In this document: positions 1 through 8,955 of the stretch, in pieces | Layout of the letters: each line of letters starts with the position of its first letter | Numbering within the stretch: position 1 is the stretch's first letter | Assembly (NCBI GenBank): GCA_964457685.1 | Contig: CAYWFS010000013.1 | Location: 1-41,775, forward strand | Direction: 5' to 3' | DNA: 41,775 bases | DNA from: UMGS1696 sp964457685 | Lineage (GTDB): Bacteria > Bacillota > Clostridia > Oscillospirales > CAG-272 | Made by a program: the position numbers and the translations under genes | The notes under the pieces: model-generated | The model's input: only the letters and a program-made list of their open reading frames with translations | Told to the model about the DNA's origin: nothing | Database searches by the model: none

Positions 1-1
1 T

Positions 2-301
2 AGGCAAAAGAATCCCTCATACAAGAGATGTTCCCATAGAAATTCACTGGAATTTTTAATCAGAAGTTGTTCTTATACGATTGCAGCAGAACAAAAGGCT
101 CGTGTAACCTATGACAATTTGCTCAGGCTAATTGATGATCCCGATGTGTGCGACCCGATAAAATTCCTGAGAGAACGTGAAATAGTTCACTATCAGCGTT
201 TCGGTGACGCTATTCGAGTTGCACAAGACAACACTGATTCAAAGAACTTCTACGGCTACAACCCTGCATTCGACAAGGGATACTATAAAAACCGCAGATA
301 A
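2..301 (+). CDS. cotJC: Spore coat protein CotJC, C-terminal fragment (partial or broken)
   Basis: CotJC is a manganese-catalase-like protein of the endospore coat. From about base 80 the frame reads IAAEQKARVTYDN, then DDPDV, LREREIVHYQRFG and SKNFYGYNP, which is how the C-terminus of CotJC proteins ends. The frame is open back to base 2, but the residues before base 80 do not look like CotJC. In frame 1, LYD lies just before base 80, where the family normally has such a motif before IAAE, so a frameshift near base 80 is possible; frame 1 itself has stops at 1-3 and 37-39. The first ATG in frame is at 119. The gene is either cut by the scaffold edge, misassembled, or a pseudogene. The family call is good; the state of the gene is uncertain. 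Confidence 0.65.
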   Translation, partial: RQKNPSYKRCSHRNSLEFLIRSCSYTIAAEQKARVTYDNLLRLIDDPDVCDPIKFLREREIVHYQRFGDAIRVAQDNTDSKNFYGYNPAFDKGYYKNRR

Positions 302-311
302 TAGACTCTAC

Positions 312-348
312 AATGCACCCACATCAATCGTCGGGTGTATTGTTTTTT
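312..348 (+). terminator. Intrinsic terminator of the CotJC fragment
   Basis: A 9-bp stem (aatgcaccc at 312-320 with gggtgtatt at 333-341, one G-T pair) is followed by six T at 343-348. It lies 11 bases after the CotJC stop. Confidence 0.85.
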
Positions 349-366
349 ATCGGTCATAATTTTAAC

Positions 367-395
367 TTGATTTTGCATTGCCCATGGTGTATAAT
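367..395 (+). promoter_or_regulatory. Sigma-A promoter of the GtrA gene
   Basis: TTGATT at 367-372 and TATAAT at 390-395 are separated by 17 bp. The start codon of the downstream gene lies 36-48 bases further on. Confidence 0.8.
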
Positions 396-430
396 TAACT
401 ATGTCTAAAGACAATTTACGGTAAAATCGG

Positions 431-1339
431 GTGTTGTTTGAAATGCGTGACACGATAATAATTGCAAACAGAAAATCGGATATAAAATCGGATCTGCCGT
501 TCGTTCATAAGGTGGTATCACGCTCTGATTTTAATCCGAGTGAAATCAATAACAATATAAAATACATAATATGTATTGACAAGGGTGTTAAGCTAAATGA
601 AGATATGTTGACCTCACTGTACGAAAATGCAGACTCGGAGCATGTAACTGTCGGCATATATGAAAAGAATGACCGCTTTTCTGCTGTACGTCGGCTTTAT
701 TATTCCTTTGCCGGGGTAAGTGAGGCGGATTCTGTCGGAGCGTTACTATTTCCTGCTTGCTTTGAGAGTCTTTTGCTCAACGTCGGAAAACTTGACACGG
801 TACGCCTCTTATCCCTTGCTCATTCGGCTAAACACGAGATCAAACGAATCGTCATGGTAGGCTCGGGCAAAAGAGAGCTGTCGTTAGGATCGATTAAATC
901 GTATTTTTCGATATTTCTTTCGTCACGTCCACTCAAATACCTGTTTTCTTCGTTTGTGGCCTTTGTTATTGACTATGCGTTGCTAATGCTTCTTGACGAT
1001 ATACTTCCGATAGCTTCACTTGAAATAGGGGCTTTCCTTGCGTGGTGTGTGTCGTCTGCCGTAAATTTTCTTATAAACCGAAGCTTTGTTTTTAAATCAA
1101 ACGCATCAATGAAGGCTTCACTGATAGAATACTATTCCCTGGCTGTCGCTGTATTTGCAGTCAAAACCTATGTTATTATAGAACTCCTTACCCGTCTGTT
1201 AACGGTTCCTCTTATTGTCGCAAAGCCGATTGCTGAGGTTTTGTTATTTGTTTTGAATTATTTTATACAGAAAAAATTCATATTCGGGAAACAAAAAAGA
1301 CTTCCGCAAAAGTCGAATAACAATTGCGAAAATCTTTGA
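431..1339 (+). CDS. GtrA-family membrane protein with degenerate GT2 domain
   Basis: GtrA proteins are four-helix membrane proteins thought to move lipid-linked sugars (undecaprenyl-phosphate glycosides) across the membrane. Residues about 165-287 form the GtrA domain: four hydrophobic segments with SSAVNFLINRSFVF in the middle and NYFIQKKFIF at the end. The first 155 residues follow the outline of a DPM1-type family-2 glycosyltransferase. YIICIDKGVKLNEDML stands where the DADxQHPPE motif belongs, and GKRELSLGSIKSYFSIF matches the usual GT2-to-GtrA linker. The catalytic DxD is absent, so this half is probably inactive. The start is GTG at 431 or ATG at 443; neither has a good ribosome binding site. 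The gene is monocistronic behind its own promoter and ends 22 bp from convergent spoVG. Confidence 0.8.
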   Translation: MLFEMRDTIIIANRKSDIKSDLPFVHKVVSRSDFNPSEINNNIKYIICIDKGVKLNEDMLTSLYENADSEHVTVGIYEKNDRFSAVRRLYYSFAGVSEADSVGALLFPACFESLLLNVGKLDTVRLLSLAHSAKHEIKRIVMVGSGKRELSLGSIKSYFSIFLSSRPLKYLFSSFVAFVIDYALLMLLDDILPIASLEIGAFLAWCVSSAVNFLINRSFVFKSNASMKASLIEYYSLAVAVFAVKTYVIIELLTRLLTVPLIVAKPIAEVLLFVLNYFIQKKFIFGKQKRLPQKSNNNCENL

Positions 1340-1361
1340 AAAAGTGAATTTTTTATAAATC

Positions 1362-1679
1362 TCAGACTAATTCTTCTTCAGCCTCGAGTTCGAGAGCTTC
1401 TGTTTCTCTTTCGGCTGTTGCACGAGCGAGTTCTTCCTCATATGCCTTGATAACTTCAGCTTCAAGCGTTCCTCTGAAATCAGCATTTATGGGATGAACT
1501 ATATCACGATATGTTCCGTCGGGGTTCTTACGGCTGGGCATAACAATGAAATTTTTATCCCTTACACTGATAACCTTTATGTCGTGGAGTGCAAGCTGAT
1601 CGTCAAATGTGACTGAAACTATGGCTTTCATCGGACCTTCTTCAAAAAGTTTTCTGACTTTGATATCGGTTATAACCAT
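1362..1679 (-). CDS. spoVG: Septation/sporulation regulator SpoVG
   Basis: SpoVG is a small nucleic-acid-binding regulator that influences asymmetric septation, sporulation and surface genes in Firmicutes. At 105 aa, the protein has the family hallmarks MVITDIKVRK, MKAIVSVTFD, LHDIKVI, VMPSRKNPDGTYRDIVHPIN and a C-terminal YEEEL region. It adds an acidic tail (ALELEAEEELV). The start is supported by AAGGAG about 7 bases upstream. It is a single gene that converges on the GtrA gene and diverges from murC across 229 bp. No good sigma-A promoter was found; a TATAAT-like box lies near 1725 on the minus strand but its -35 is poor. Confidence 0.95.
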   Translation of the reverse strand: MVITDIKVRKLFEEGPMKAIVSVTFDDQLALHDIKVISVRDKNFIVMPSRKNPDGTYRDIVHPINADFRGTLEAEVIKAYEEELARATAERETEALELEAEEELV

Positions 1680-1908
1680 TGATAAATCTCCTTAGTGATT
1701 AATATTACGTTGCTGATTATCATTATATACCAATATTATGAAATTGATTCAGTGGAATAAAAAATTATTTTTTAATTAAATGTGTCTTTTTTACACTTTT
1801 TGTCTTAGAGAAAAATTAACACAGGCTATTGCACTGATTTTGACGGATAAAGTCGCTGAGTATTCTTATACATTTTATTGTTTAATTATTCACGAAAGGT
1901 ATTAATAT

Positions 1909-3336
1909 ATGTCTTTACCAAACACACATCTCGGAGCAGAACATATAACCAAACTGCTCGACCATAAATGCAAGATATTTTTTGACGGAATCGGCGGAGT
2001 AAGCATGAACTCTCTTGCACACATAAGCCTGCTGAGAGGTCATAAGGTATCGGGCTACGACAGAACAAAGTCGGCGATAACCGAAAAGCTCGAGGCAATG
2101 GGAGCTGAAATCTATTACACCCCCTCCGAAGAACACGTCAAGGATTGTGATGTACTTGTGTACACGGTTGCGATATCTGAAGATAACCCCGAATATTCAT
2201 ACGCAAAAGCTCACAATATTCCGCTTATATCAAGAGCCGATTATCTCGGTTACATAATGAAAAGCTATGATGAATGTATCGGTGTTGCGGGAACTCACGG
2301 TAAAAGCACGACAACCGGTATGCTTGCGAGAATCTTCACTTATGCCGAAAAAAATCCCACTGTATCGGGCGGTGCTGCTCTCAAGGAAACAGGTGAAGTT
2401 GATATTATCGGCGGAAGCGAATACTTTATATTTGAAGCCTGCGAGTACATGGATTCATTCCTTGATTTTAACCCCACGACAGCTATCGTTCTTAATGTGG
2501 AAATGGATCATGTAGACTATTTTAAATCCATTGAGCAAATGAGGGAGTCATACATAAACTTCCTTACTCTTCCCTCCTGTAAAAACGCTGTTTTAAATGC
2601 AGATGACGAAAACTGCAAGATAATTGCGGAAAGTGTTTCTGCAAAAGGAGTAAATGTACTGACCTTTGCAAGATACAACAAAAATGCGGATTATTACTCC
2701 GAAAACGAGGACATGAGCAACGGGTACGCTGAATTTGATATTATGAATCACGGCGAAAAGCTCACCCATGTGAAGCTCAGTATCCCGGGAGAACACAACA
2801 TATACGATGCTCTTGCCGCTTTTGTCGCATGTGCTGTAAACAAGCTCGATTACGTCAAAACAGCTGAGGGAATGCACGCATACAACGGCATATCAAGAAG
2901 AATGGAGCTAATCGGAGTTACCGAAAACGGGGCGAAGCTTTATACGGATTACGCACACCATCCCACCGAAATATCCGCAACTCTTTCTGCCGCAAAAAGC
3001 ATAACCTCGGGTAAGCTTGTGGTTGTCTTCCAGTCGCACACATTCTCGAGAACTGCGGAGCTGTTTGACGGATTTGTTTCGGCTTTTGCGGATTCCGGTG
3101 TGGATAAGCTGATTCTCTGCCCGATTTATGCGGCTCGTGAAGTAAACACCTACGGAATTTCCTCCGAAAAGCTTTCCGAAGCTATTGTATCGCACGGTAA
3201 AGACAGTGTTACTGTGTCTTCATTTGAAGAAGCCGCCAAACTTGCAAACCGATATGTAGGCAAGAACGACCTTATAATCGTAATGGGTGCGGGCGAAGTT
3301 ATAAAAACAACGGAATATTTTAATATTAACAGATAA
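1909..3336 (+). CDS. murC: UDP-N-acetylmuramate--L-alanine ligase MurC
   Basis: Cytoplasmic Mur ligase that adds L-Ala to UDP-MurNAc with ATP, the first step of stem-peptide assembly. At 475 aa it has the normal length. The N-terminal nucleotide-binding fold reads FDGIGGVSMNSLAHI and SGYDRT; the Mur P-loop is GVAGTHGKSTTTGM at about residues 126-139; a central EACEYMDSFL and NVEMDHVDYF follow; the C-terminal domain has YTDYAHHPTEI and MGAGEV. ATG at 1909 is preceded by GAAAGG at a suitable distance. The gene stands alone, away from the other mur genes of the window, and ends in a strong terminator. No confident promoter was seen in the 229 bp upstream. Confidence 0.96.
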   Translation: MSLPNTHLGAEHITKLLDHKCKIFFDGIGGVSMNSLAHISLLRGHKVSGYDRTKSAITEKLEAMGAEIYYTPSEEHVKDCDVLVYTVAISEDNPEYSYAKAHNIPLISRADYLGYIMKSYDECIGVAGTHGKSTTTGMLARIFTYAEKNPTVSGGAALKETGEVDIIGGSEYFIFEACEYMDSFLDFNPTTAIVLNVEMDHVDYFKSIEQMRESYINFLTLPSCKNAVLNADDENCKIIAESVSAKGVNVLTFARYNKNADYYSENEDMSNGYAEFDIMNHGEKLTHVKLSIPGEHNIYDALAAFVACAVNKLDYVKTAEGMHAYNGISRRMELIGVTENGAKLYTDYAHHPTEISATLSAAKSITSGKLVVVFQSHTFSRTAELFDGFVSAFADSGVDKLILCPIYAAREVNTYGISSEKLSEAIVSHGKDSVTVSSFEEAAKLANRYVGKNDLIIVMGAGEVIKTTEYFNINR

Positions 3337-3338
3337 AT

Positions 3339-3411
3339 AAAAACGGCTTATGCTGACGAAATAAATCATTCACTTTCGGTGAAAATCTATTTTACAGCAT
3401 AGCCGTTTTTT
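3339..3411. terminator. Bidirectional terminator between murC and the PqqD-like gene
   Basis: A 17-base arm at 3339-3355 (aaaaacggcttatgctg) pairs with cagcatagccgttttt at 3395-3410. A/T runs on both flanks let it serve both convergent genes. A small second hairpin (ttcac/gtgaa) sits in the loop. Confidence 0.85.
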
Positions 3412-3421
3412 CAGTTTGGTG

Positions 3422-3700
3422 CTAATCGGTAAATGCGATATAGCCTTTTACTTCAAGTGTCTTTGCAAATTTCCAAAAGGCTTTCTCGGCATTTTCTTCT
3501 GTGGTATTATATTCCTTTGCCGCTGTCTCGATTATTTCGCCTATCTCCTCACCTTGTTCAAGATGATTCCAGAAATATGCTCCCGGTTTTGTTATTCCCT
3601 CAATGTAGGGAACAAAGCCCCGTGCATCTCCTGCGGCTATAAGAAACAGTTCGCCGCATATTGTATTTAATATTACGTCAGATCTTAATGTGTATTTCAT
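3422..3700 (-). CDS. PqqD-like protein (RiPP recognition element fold)
   Basis: A 92-aa protein resembling the PqqD family, winged-helix proteins that bind the leader of a ribosomally made peptide for its modifying enzyme. Visible features are an initial LRSDVILN strand, a central GAYFWNHLEQGEEIGEII (the common 'iwe.l.dG.t..ei' pattern) and a final helix-strand KTLEVKGYI. The start is ATG at 3700, in ATGA overlap with the stop of the upstream HprK-like gene and preceded by GGAGG; a longer reading to 3742 has no such signal. It is the last gene of a four-gene operon. No radical-SAM enzyme, cyclase or peptidase lies nearby, so its partner would have to be the kinase-like or the 62-aa protein. 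Function is not established. Confidence 0.75.
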   Translation of the reverse strand: MKYTLRSDVILNTICGELFLIAAGDARGFVPYIEGITKPGAYFWNHLEQGEEIGEIIETAAKEYNTTEENAEKAFWKFAKTLEVKGYIAFTD

Positions 3701-4431
3701 ATGCCCTCCGACATTGTCTCGCATGAAAGTGTATCTCGGCACAGCATTGCAGATTCAATATCGCCACGATTTTCCAGCTTGAATATAGGAACACTTGTGG
3801 CAAGCCTTTCGGTGAATCCGCATACCTTGTCTACATCATATGCGTTATTTCTGCCAAACAAAAACTGTATGAACAGCTTCCCTGCGACCTCCCGTGGTGA
3901 AAGCTGTTTTATTTTGTTTTCTTTACTTTGTTCGAGAAGTATAACTCCTCCGAGTTTTCCCGATATTTTTTGATAAAGTCGTTCCTTCCCTGCCCATGGA
4001 GACGAATGTACGATTATACCGTCATCCGTAAACTCTAAAAACGGTTTGTCTCCGTTGATTATCTCAACTTCATCTCCGCACAGTCGTTTCCACTGAACAT
4101 ACTGTGTGGTTTTTCCGACTCCGCTAAGAGCTGTAATTATCCATGCTCTTTGTTTCCACATAAATGCAACACCGTGAAATCCAACGCATGAATATTTAAG
4201 AAGTGAATCCGAAAGCTTGCCGTACAGCAGAGCAAATTCTATATCCGAATCTTCGCTGTTCGGAGCAAATACACCGTCAAAAATTCGTGCATTTTGAATT
4301 TCATCCTCCGTTACCCCTACACGGATAAACGGCTCGTCATTGCAAGTAAAATCTCCGAGAAACCTTGCGGTATCATTATGCAGAAGCTCGGTCTCTATCG
4401 GAATACCCGCAATTTTAATTACTGTTTTCAT
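3697..4431 (-). CDS. HPr-kinase-like P-loop protein
   Basis: A 244-aa protein of the HprK-like group found in peptide-modification and cell-surface loci, distinct from the true HPr kinase of carbon catabolite control. A Walker A motif, ALSGVGKTT, lies at residues 101-109. Downstream are INGDKPFLEF, SSPWAGKE and a C-terminal helical part (LSPREVAGKLFIQFLFG) typical of these short homologues. Some relatives phosphorylate a Ser of a lasso peptide. It is translationally coupled to the PqqD-like gene by a 4-bp ATGA overlap and follows the 62-aa gene by 59 bp. Its own ribosome binding site is weak. No true HprK regulatory N-terminus is present. The role is inferred from the family only. Confidence 0.72.
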   Translation of the reverse strand: MKTVIKIAGIPIETELLHNDTARFLGDFTCNDEPFIRVGVTEDEIQNARIFDGVFAPNSEDSDIEFALLYGKLSDSLLKYSCVGFHGVAFMWKQRAWIITALSGVGKTTQYVQWKRLCGDEVEIINGDKPFLEFTDDGIIVHSSPWAGKERLYQKISGKLGGVILLEQSKENKIKQLSPREVAGKLFIQFLFGRNNAYDVDKVCGFTERLATSVPIFKLENRGDIESAMLCRDTLSCETMSEGI

Positions 4432-4490
4432 ATTCGATACCGTAAAAACAAAAAGTGGAGAAGTTTTACCGCCACCCCTCCGCTTATTTT

Positions 4491-4679
4491 TCAGCCTATT
4501 ATCTTTCCTGAGCCGTCTATATACACGCTTGTACCGTTTGGCAATATTACGGCTCTCAGCTCATCATCCAAAGACTGGACAACGACCTCGTTTGATGGGT
4601 ATATAATATTACCTTGAGTTGAAATTCCGTATTGAGCTTCAATTATATCGTTAAGCTCGGCATTCATCAGTTCATCCAT
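4491..4679 (-). CDS. Small acidic 62-aa protein, possible modified peptide or partner
   Basis: Unrecognised 62-aa protein. The N-terminal half is helical and acidic (MDELMNAELNDIIEAQYG); the C-terminal half looks beta-forming and rich in Gly, Ser and Ile (LPNGTSVYIDGSGKIIG). It has no Cys, signal peptide or membrane segment. The gene is real by position: AAAGGAG sits 7 bases before ATG 4679, the gene overlaps the end of the 1396-aa repeat protein by 13 bp, and the HprK-like gene follows. Serines and threonines at residues 20, 21, 29, 36, 50, 51 and 57 would be candidate kinase targets. Serving as a precursor for the HprK-like/PqqD-like pair is a hypothesis; a structural or chaperone role for the repeat protein is the alternative. 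Confidence 0.7.
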   Translation of the reverse strand: MDELMNAELNDIIEAQYGISTQGNIIYPSNEVVVQSLDDELRAVILPNGTSVYIDGSGKIIG

Positions 4680-7600
4680 TTACGCTCTCCTTTGTAATAC
4701 GGTTCGTTTGTGAAGCTTTTTTCTTCTCCGTATATAGTACTTCCGTCGTATGTCTTATAATACGGAGTTACGGTTATACTTTCTTCATCGGTATCTGGAA
4801 ATTCTATGGCATATAACTTGGAATCACTGGATATTCCACGTCCGAATATAAGTCTCGGCGAATAAAATCCCAAACCAGACAGATATACGTCTACCGCATA
4901 CTCGATACCACCTATAACAAATCCTGTTTCCGCATAGCTATCACCGTCTATTGCAGTCACGATGTAGTATTTGCCGAAAATATACGGTGCTACGCATTCC
5001 GCCGACAAATAATCATCGCTTATATATTTTGCGTATACGGTTATATCTTCATATACGGCAGTTAAATCTGCGATATTTCTATATCCGTCATCCGTATACC
5101 AGCCTGCAAAGTAACAGCCGTCCTTTCCGATATACTGTATTTTATCGGAAATATTACCGCCGTTAAGTGTAAGCTCGTATACATCGGTGTCGCATACGGT
5201 AACAGTTATCGTGTCATCTGTCGTCTCGTTCTCATAGTCAAGCGTAATGTCTTCTTTAGCCGCTTCATCTTCGATATTCTCGATATTGTCCGCATATTCA
5301 GACGCTGTATTGCTCTTTTCCTCAAGCTCGACATCGTCATAATCGAGAGCGGCACATTCCACAAACATAAGGCTTGATTCCGAGGGAGCTGCTATGGGAG
5401 ACACCTGAGAACCGGTCGTATTTGCGGTAACATTAAGATATTTTGTGCCGTAGCCTGCGTGAGAGCAAGTTTTTTCGGTAGTTCCCGTAACCTCAATTCC
5501 GTCAAGTGTTATCAAGTACGGAATGAACGTAAACGGTGAATCGACAAATTCGCTTGCCGTCATTTTAAGCTGTGCAAGATATCCTGTGTCCCCCTCGTTT
5601 GCTTCGGTTTTATCCGTCGCAAAGTTTCCGTTGTCGGAATAGAGTTGTTCACGGAAAACAAGACCGTCAGAGGTGCTGTTATATACGTTAATGTAGCCGT
5701 ATACTACAGAATTCATGCCCGATACGCCCTCTGAACCTTGCTCGTCACTACCCGAGGGAATACTTATACCATCCCTTATAAATCCGACTTCGCTGTACTC
5801 GGTTCTGTCTATGGTTGTCATAAGGAACACTTTGTATACATAAAGCTCTCCCTTATGCTCCTCATCGGTAGAATGCTGTGACACAACATAAAGTTTCGGA
5901 ACAAGATATTTTTCGTTAACCTCCCAAATGTAGTATGTTTCACCTGCTGTCGGTGTGAACTCGGTTGCGTTTTCTGTTCCAAAGTCATGTATATCATCAG
6001 CTTCGCATTCCAAATTATCGAATGTACCGCCGTAGAGATAACCCACGCTGACCTTTGAAGTTATATCGAAATTATATTCGAGATCTGTCTCTACGGGTTC
6101 GGAAGCCGAGACAACTCCGTTACCGTCATGCTTAACATGAACGATGTTGAAATACGGCTTGTAGTAAAATACAGCTACATTTTTCACGGGTGTTGTCGTT
6201 TCCTCGATGTCGGTTACAATTGTGAGATTCTCCGCTGAGGTGAGCTTGTAGCCGTCTATAGCCTTAGCGTTGCAATGTACACTTGCTCCGTATCTTTCTT
6301 CACCGATAACAGACTCTGAAATTTTTTCTCCGCTCAATGAATCCACAAATTTAAATTCATACGGATACTCATTTCTGTCGTAGTAAAGGTTAAACACAAG
6401 GCCGCTTGTTGTAAGTGTTCCGCTGTAATTGCCGGCTGAGGAATTAAAGGAAAATCCACTGTAATTCTTTTGCTCAGCCGTATACTCCTGCCCTATCATA
6501 CCCTTGAACGAGCTGTATTCCGCAAGAGTATAATCGTTTCCGCTTATATTTTGCTTGTAGTGATTGATTGTTATATAAGCACGTTCTGTGTCTGCGGTGT
6601 AGTAGAATATGATAATGTTTTCGTCTTCGGCAGAAAGTACAAGTCTCTTTTGCGGCACATCCGGAACATATCCCTCTATCGGCTCAAAATATTCTGTAAT
6701 CACGTTGTAGGAGGTTTCTGTATTCTTTTCCGTGTGCAGAACTCTTTCCGTACCTGCTTCAAGATATTTTACCGTATACGGCACCTTTTCACGAGGAACA
6801 TAAACAAAGGTAAAGGTATTGTCTCCCTCGACATCCATGGTTATAGAATGACTTGCTGTTTTCGGGAAATAACCTGTTCCGTATTCATCATAAAGACTGT
6901 CACCGAACTTTGCTTCAAAGGTTTTTGTTGTTCCTGCCAAAGCACTTCCTGTATAGTCTGCGGCAATTTTCTCTCCCGTGCTGTCGAGAACATAGTAAAG
7001 CGTATAGACAACGGGAGCTTTTGCACTCCATTTTGCGTAAAGGTCGAGATCCTTGGTTATCGCTATAGAGAAGTCAAACGCTTTTTCAACTCCGTTCTCT
7101 GAGTAAAACCAACCGACAAAGATATAACTTGTTCCGCTTCTTATAGGGTCATCGGGTGCGTCTACGGTTGACATATGCTCAACATTTTCCCATGTGTCGA
7201 TAGGTTCTCCGTTAAGCTCTCCGATTGTCAAAAAGGTTCTGACCGTATGTGTTTTAGGTGTCCAGTTCGCATATACGACAAGTGAATTTGATGGCATTGT
7301 CATAGTATCGAAATCAACAGGGTCTGTGCATCCGACATCAAGATACCATCCGCCGAATTCATAGAGGTCAGCTTCGTAATTCGAGGGATACGGCGGTACA
7401 TAAGCCTTATCAACGGAGTAAGAAAGTGTGTATCCGAACGGAATATCACTGCTTTTTACGTCCGTATTACCACTTCTGAAGGTAAGAGTATACTTATGTC
7501 TTGTGTAATAGAATTCAGAGCCGTTATATTTTTCCCCTATGCCTGTACTAATATCGGATTTAAAATCAAAGCCCTCGATATCATAGCTGTCTTCTTTGGT

Positions 7601-8857
7601 TACATTAAGTGAACCATTTGACTTTACGGTATCGGTGTGGTCAAGGTAGTATGTTATACCTCCAACCGTTGTTCCGCTTCCGTTCGGCAGAGCTTCAAGA
7701 TAATAGCTTGCGGAGTAGGAATTGCGTCCTGTACTTGAATAATAGAATTTTGCACCTCCAAGCGGCATTGTATCTATATTTGCCTGATAAACATCGGAGG
7801 TTCTGGGACTGTTGTAGGATTCCTCGGTTTCCCACATATTACTTTCGTTGTGAGACGGCCACTGAGACGAAATATTTGCTTCGTATTTTGCCTCGATTCT
7901 GTAATCGGTATATTCCGTACCGTTATTCGAATAGAAATTTATCGTATATTCGTTTCTCTTGTAGTATACGTTTACGACTGTTGAGCCGTCTCCCTTTACC
8001 TCCACATTTGTATCAGCCGAGTAGAAAGTGAAGCCCTCGTAGCTTTTGTCGTTTGTTCCGCTTACGCTGGTACCTACATTGCCTGTCTTTGTTACGGATT
8101 CCTTATAGCTGTAGTTATCATCGTTTGCGTTTTCAATCCAATACTGAACAAGGTAGCTTGCCGTTCCCTCAGTCCAAATTGCAACGTGCTTTTCATTTTG
8201 AGAGGGCATAGTCTGTGGAATAGCAGGTTCCCATCCACCGAACACATACCCCGGCTTTATAGGTGCTGTTACCGAAATTTCGGCTCCGTATTGTGCATAT
8301 ACGGGTTCAGAACCGTAACCTCCGTTTAAATCAAGGCTTAACAGATAATAATTTCTGTCATAATATATGTCTATTTCCGTACTTCCGTCTGCCGCAATTT
8401 CTACAGAAGAATCGTAATACAGTGCGGTAAATCCATCGTATGTATTCTCAAGCGATGTGCCGACCGACGACTCTGTGTAGCCTGTTTTGGTATCGGTTTC
8501 CGTTAATGTATATGTGTCATCATTTACGTTTTGCAGATAATGATTGACTCTGAATATAACCTGTGCAGGCGAATAGGTTACATATATCGTTTCATCTTCT
8601 TCCACGGAATCAATGTTTATCTCAACTGTGCTTTTATCGGGCGAATATCCGATAACGCTTGGACTGACTACCGTATCTTTGAATGAAGAATACCTTGATA
8701 CTGTTGCTGTGTACGGCGGTGCTGCCTGTTTTCCGTCCTCAAAAACATATTCAATGATAATTGACCTGTTTTCTCCCGCAAAAACGCAGGTTGCAAGAGG
8801 AATCAGTGTCATTACCACTGCCAAAAAATACGCTGCTACTCGTTTCATTCTTGTCAT
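4667..8857 (-). CDS. Large secreted MucBP/InlB-B repeat surface protein
   Basis: A 1396-aa secreted protein, probably an adhesin. The signal peptide is MTRMKR followed by a hydrophobic stretch ending near residue 27. At least four copies of a roughly 70-aa MucBP-like repeat follow (for example about 101-170, 233-305, a divergent copy near 380-455, and one after 730), each ending in YYDRN, YYKRNEY or similar. They alternate with InlB B-repeat-like units marked by GGWEPAIP, FGGWYLD, FVGWFYS and FAGWYTD. The C-terminal 400 residues hold two related modules (YSEVGFIRDGI...DG and YAETGFVIGGI...DG). No LPXTG, SLH or C-terminal membrane anchor is visible, so attachment is unknown. AGGAGG lies 7 bases before ATG 8857. 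It is the first gene of a four-gene operon under a consensus promoter. Confidence 0.85.
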   Translation of the reverse strand: MTRMKRVAAYFLAVVMTLIPLATCVFAGENRSIIIEYVFEDGKQAAPPYTATVSRYSSFKDTVVSPSVIGYSPDKSTVEINIDSVEEDETIYVTYSPAQVIFRVNHYLQNVNDDTYTLTETDTKTGYTESSVGTSLENTYDGFTALYYDSSVEIAADGSTEIDIYYDRNYYLLSLDLNGGYGSEPVYAQYGAEISVTAPIKPGYVFGGWEPAIPQTMPSQNEKHVAIWTEGTASYLVQYWIENANDDNYSYKESVTKTGNVGTSVSGTNDKSYEGFTFYSADTNVEVKGDGSTVVNVYYKRNEYTINFYSNNGTEYTDYRIEAKYEANISSQWPSHNESNMWETEESYNSPRTSDVYQANIDTMPLGGAKFYYSSTGRNSYSASYYLEALPNGSGTTVGGITYYLDHTDTVKSNGSLNVTKEDSYDIEGFDFKSDISTGIGEKYNGSEFYYTRHKYTLTFRSGNTDVKSSDIPFGYTLSYSVDKAYVPPYPSNYEADLYEFGGWYLDVGCTDPVDFDTMTMPSNSLVVYANWTPKTHTVRTFLTIGELNGEPIDTWENVEHMSTVDAPDDPIRSGTSYIFVGWFYSENGVEKAFDFSIAITKDLDLYAKWSAKAPVVYTLYYVLDSTGEKIAADYTGSALAGTTKTFEAKFGDSLYDEYGTGYFPKTASHSITMDVEGDNTFTFVYVPREKVPYTVKYLEAGTERVLHTEKNTETSYNVITEYFEPIEGYVPDVPQKRLVLSAEDENIIIFYYTADTERAYITINHYKQNISGNDYTLAEYSSFKGMIGQEYTAEQKNYSGFSFNSSAGNYSGTLTTSGLVFNLYYDRNEYPYEFKFVDSLSGEKISESVIGEERYGASVHCNAKAIDGYKLTSAENLTIVTDIEETTTPVKNVAVFYYKPYFNIVHVKHDGNGVVSASEPVETDLEYNFDITSKVSVGYLYGGTFDNLECEADDIHDFGTENATEFTPTAGETYYIWEVNEKYLVPKLYVVSQHSTDEEHKGELYVYKVFLMTTIDRTEYSEVGFIRDGISIPSGSDEQGSEGVSGMNSVVYGYINVYNSTSDGLVFREQLYSDNGNFATDKTEANEGDTGYLAQLKMTASEFVDSPFTFIPYLITLDGIEVTGTTEKTCSHAGYGTKYLNVTANTTGSQVSPIAAPSESSLMFVECAALDYDDVELEEKSNTASEYADNIENIEDEAAKEDITLDYENETTDDTITVTVCDTDVYELTLNGGNISDKIQYIGKDGCYFAGWYTDDGYRNIADLTAVYEDITVYAKYISDDYLSAECVAPYIFGKYYIVTAIDGDSYAETGFVIGGIEYAVDVYLSGLGFYSPRLIFGRGISSDSKLYAIEFPDTDEESITVTPYYKTYDGSTIYGEEKSFTNEPYYKGERKWMN

Positions 8858-8955
8858 TTTTTATCCTCCTTAACAAATCGGTTAAATGTGTTTGGCGTTA
8901 TACGACTTTTATCTTTTGTTTACCACCTTCTTCTCGATTTATCATCTTTTACCTA

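Noticed and set aside
6470..7102. 210-aa plus-strand ORF inside the repeat-protein gene
   Set aside because: It has Cys/Phe-rich shadow composition, no ribosome binding site, and lies opposite a clearly coding frame.
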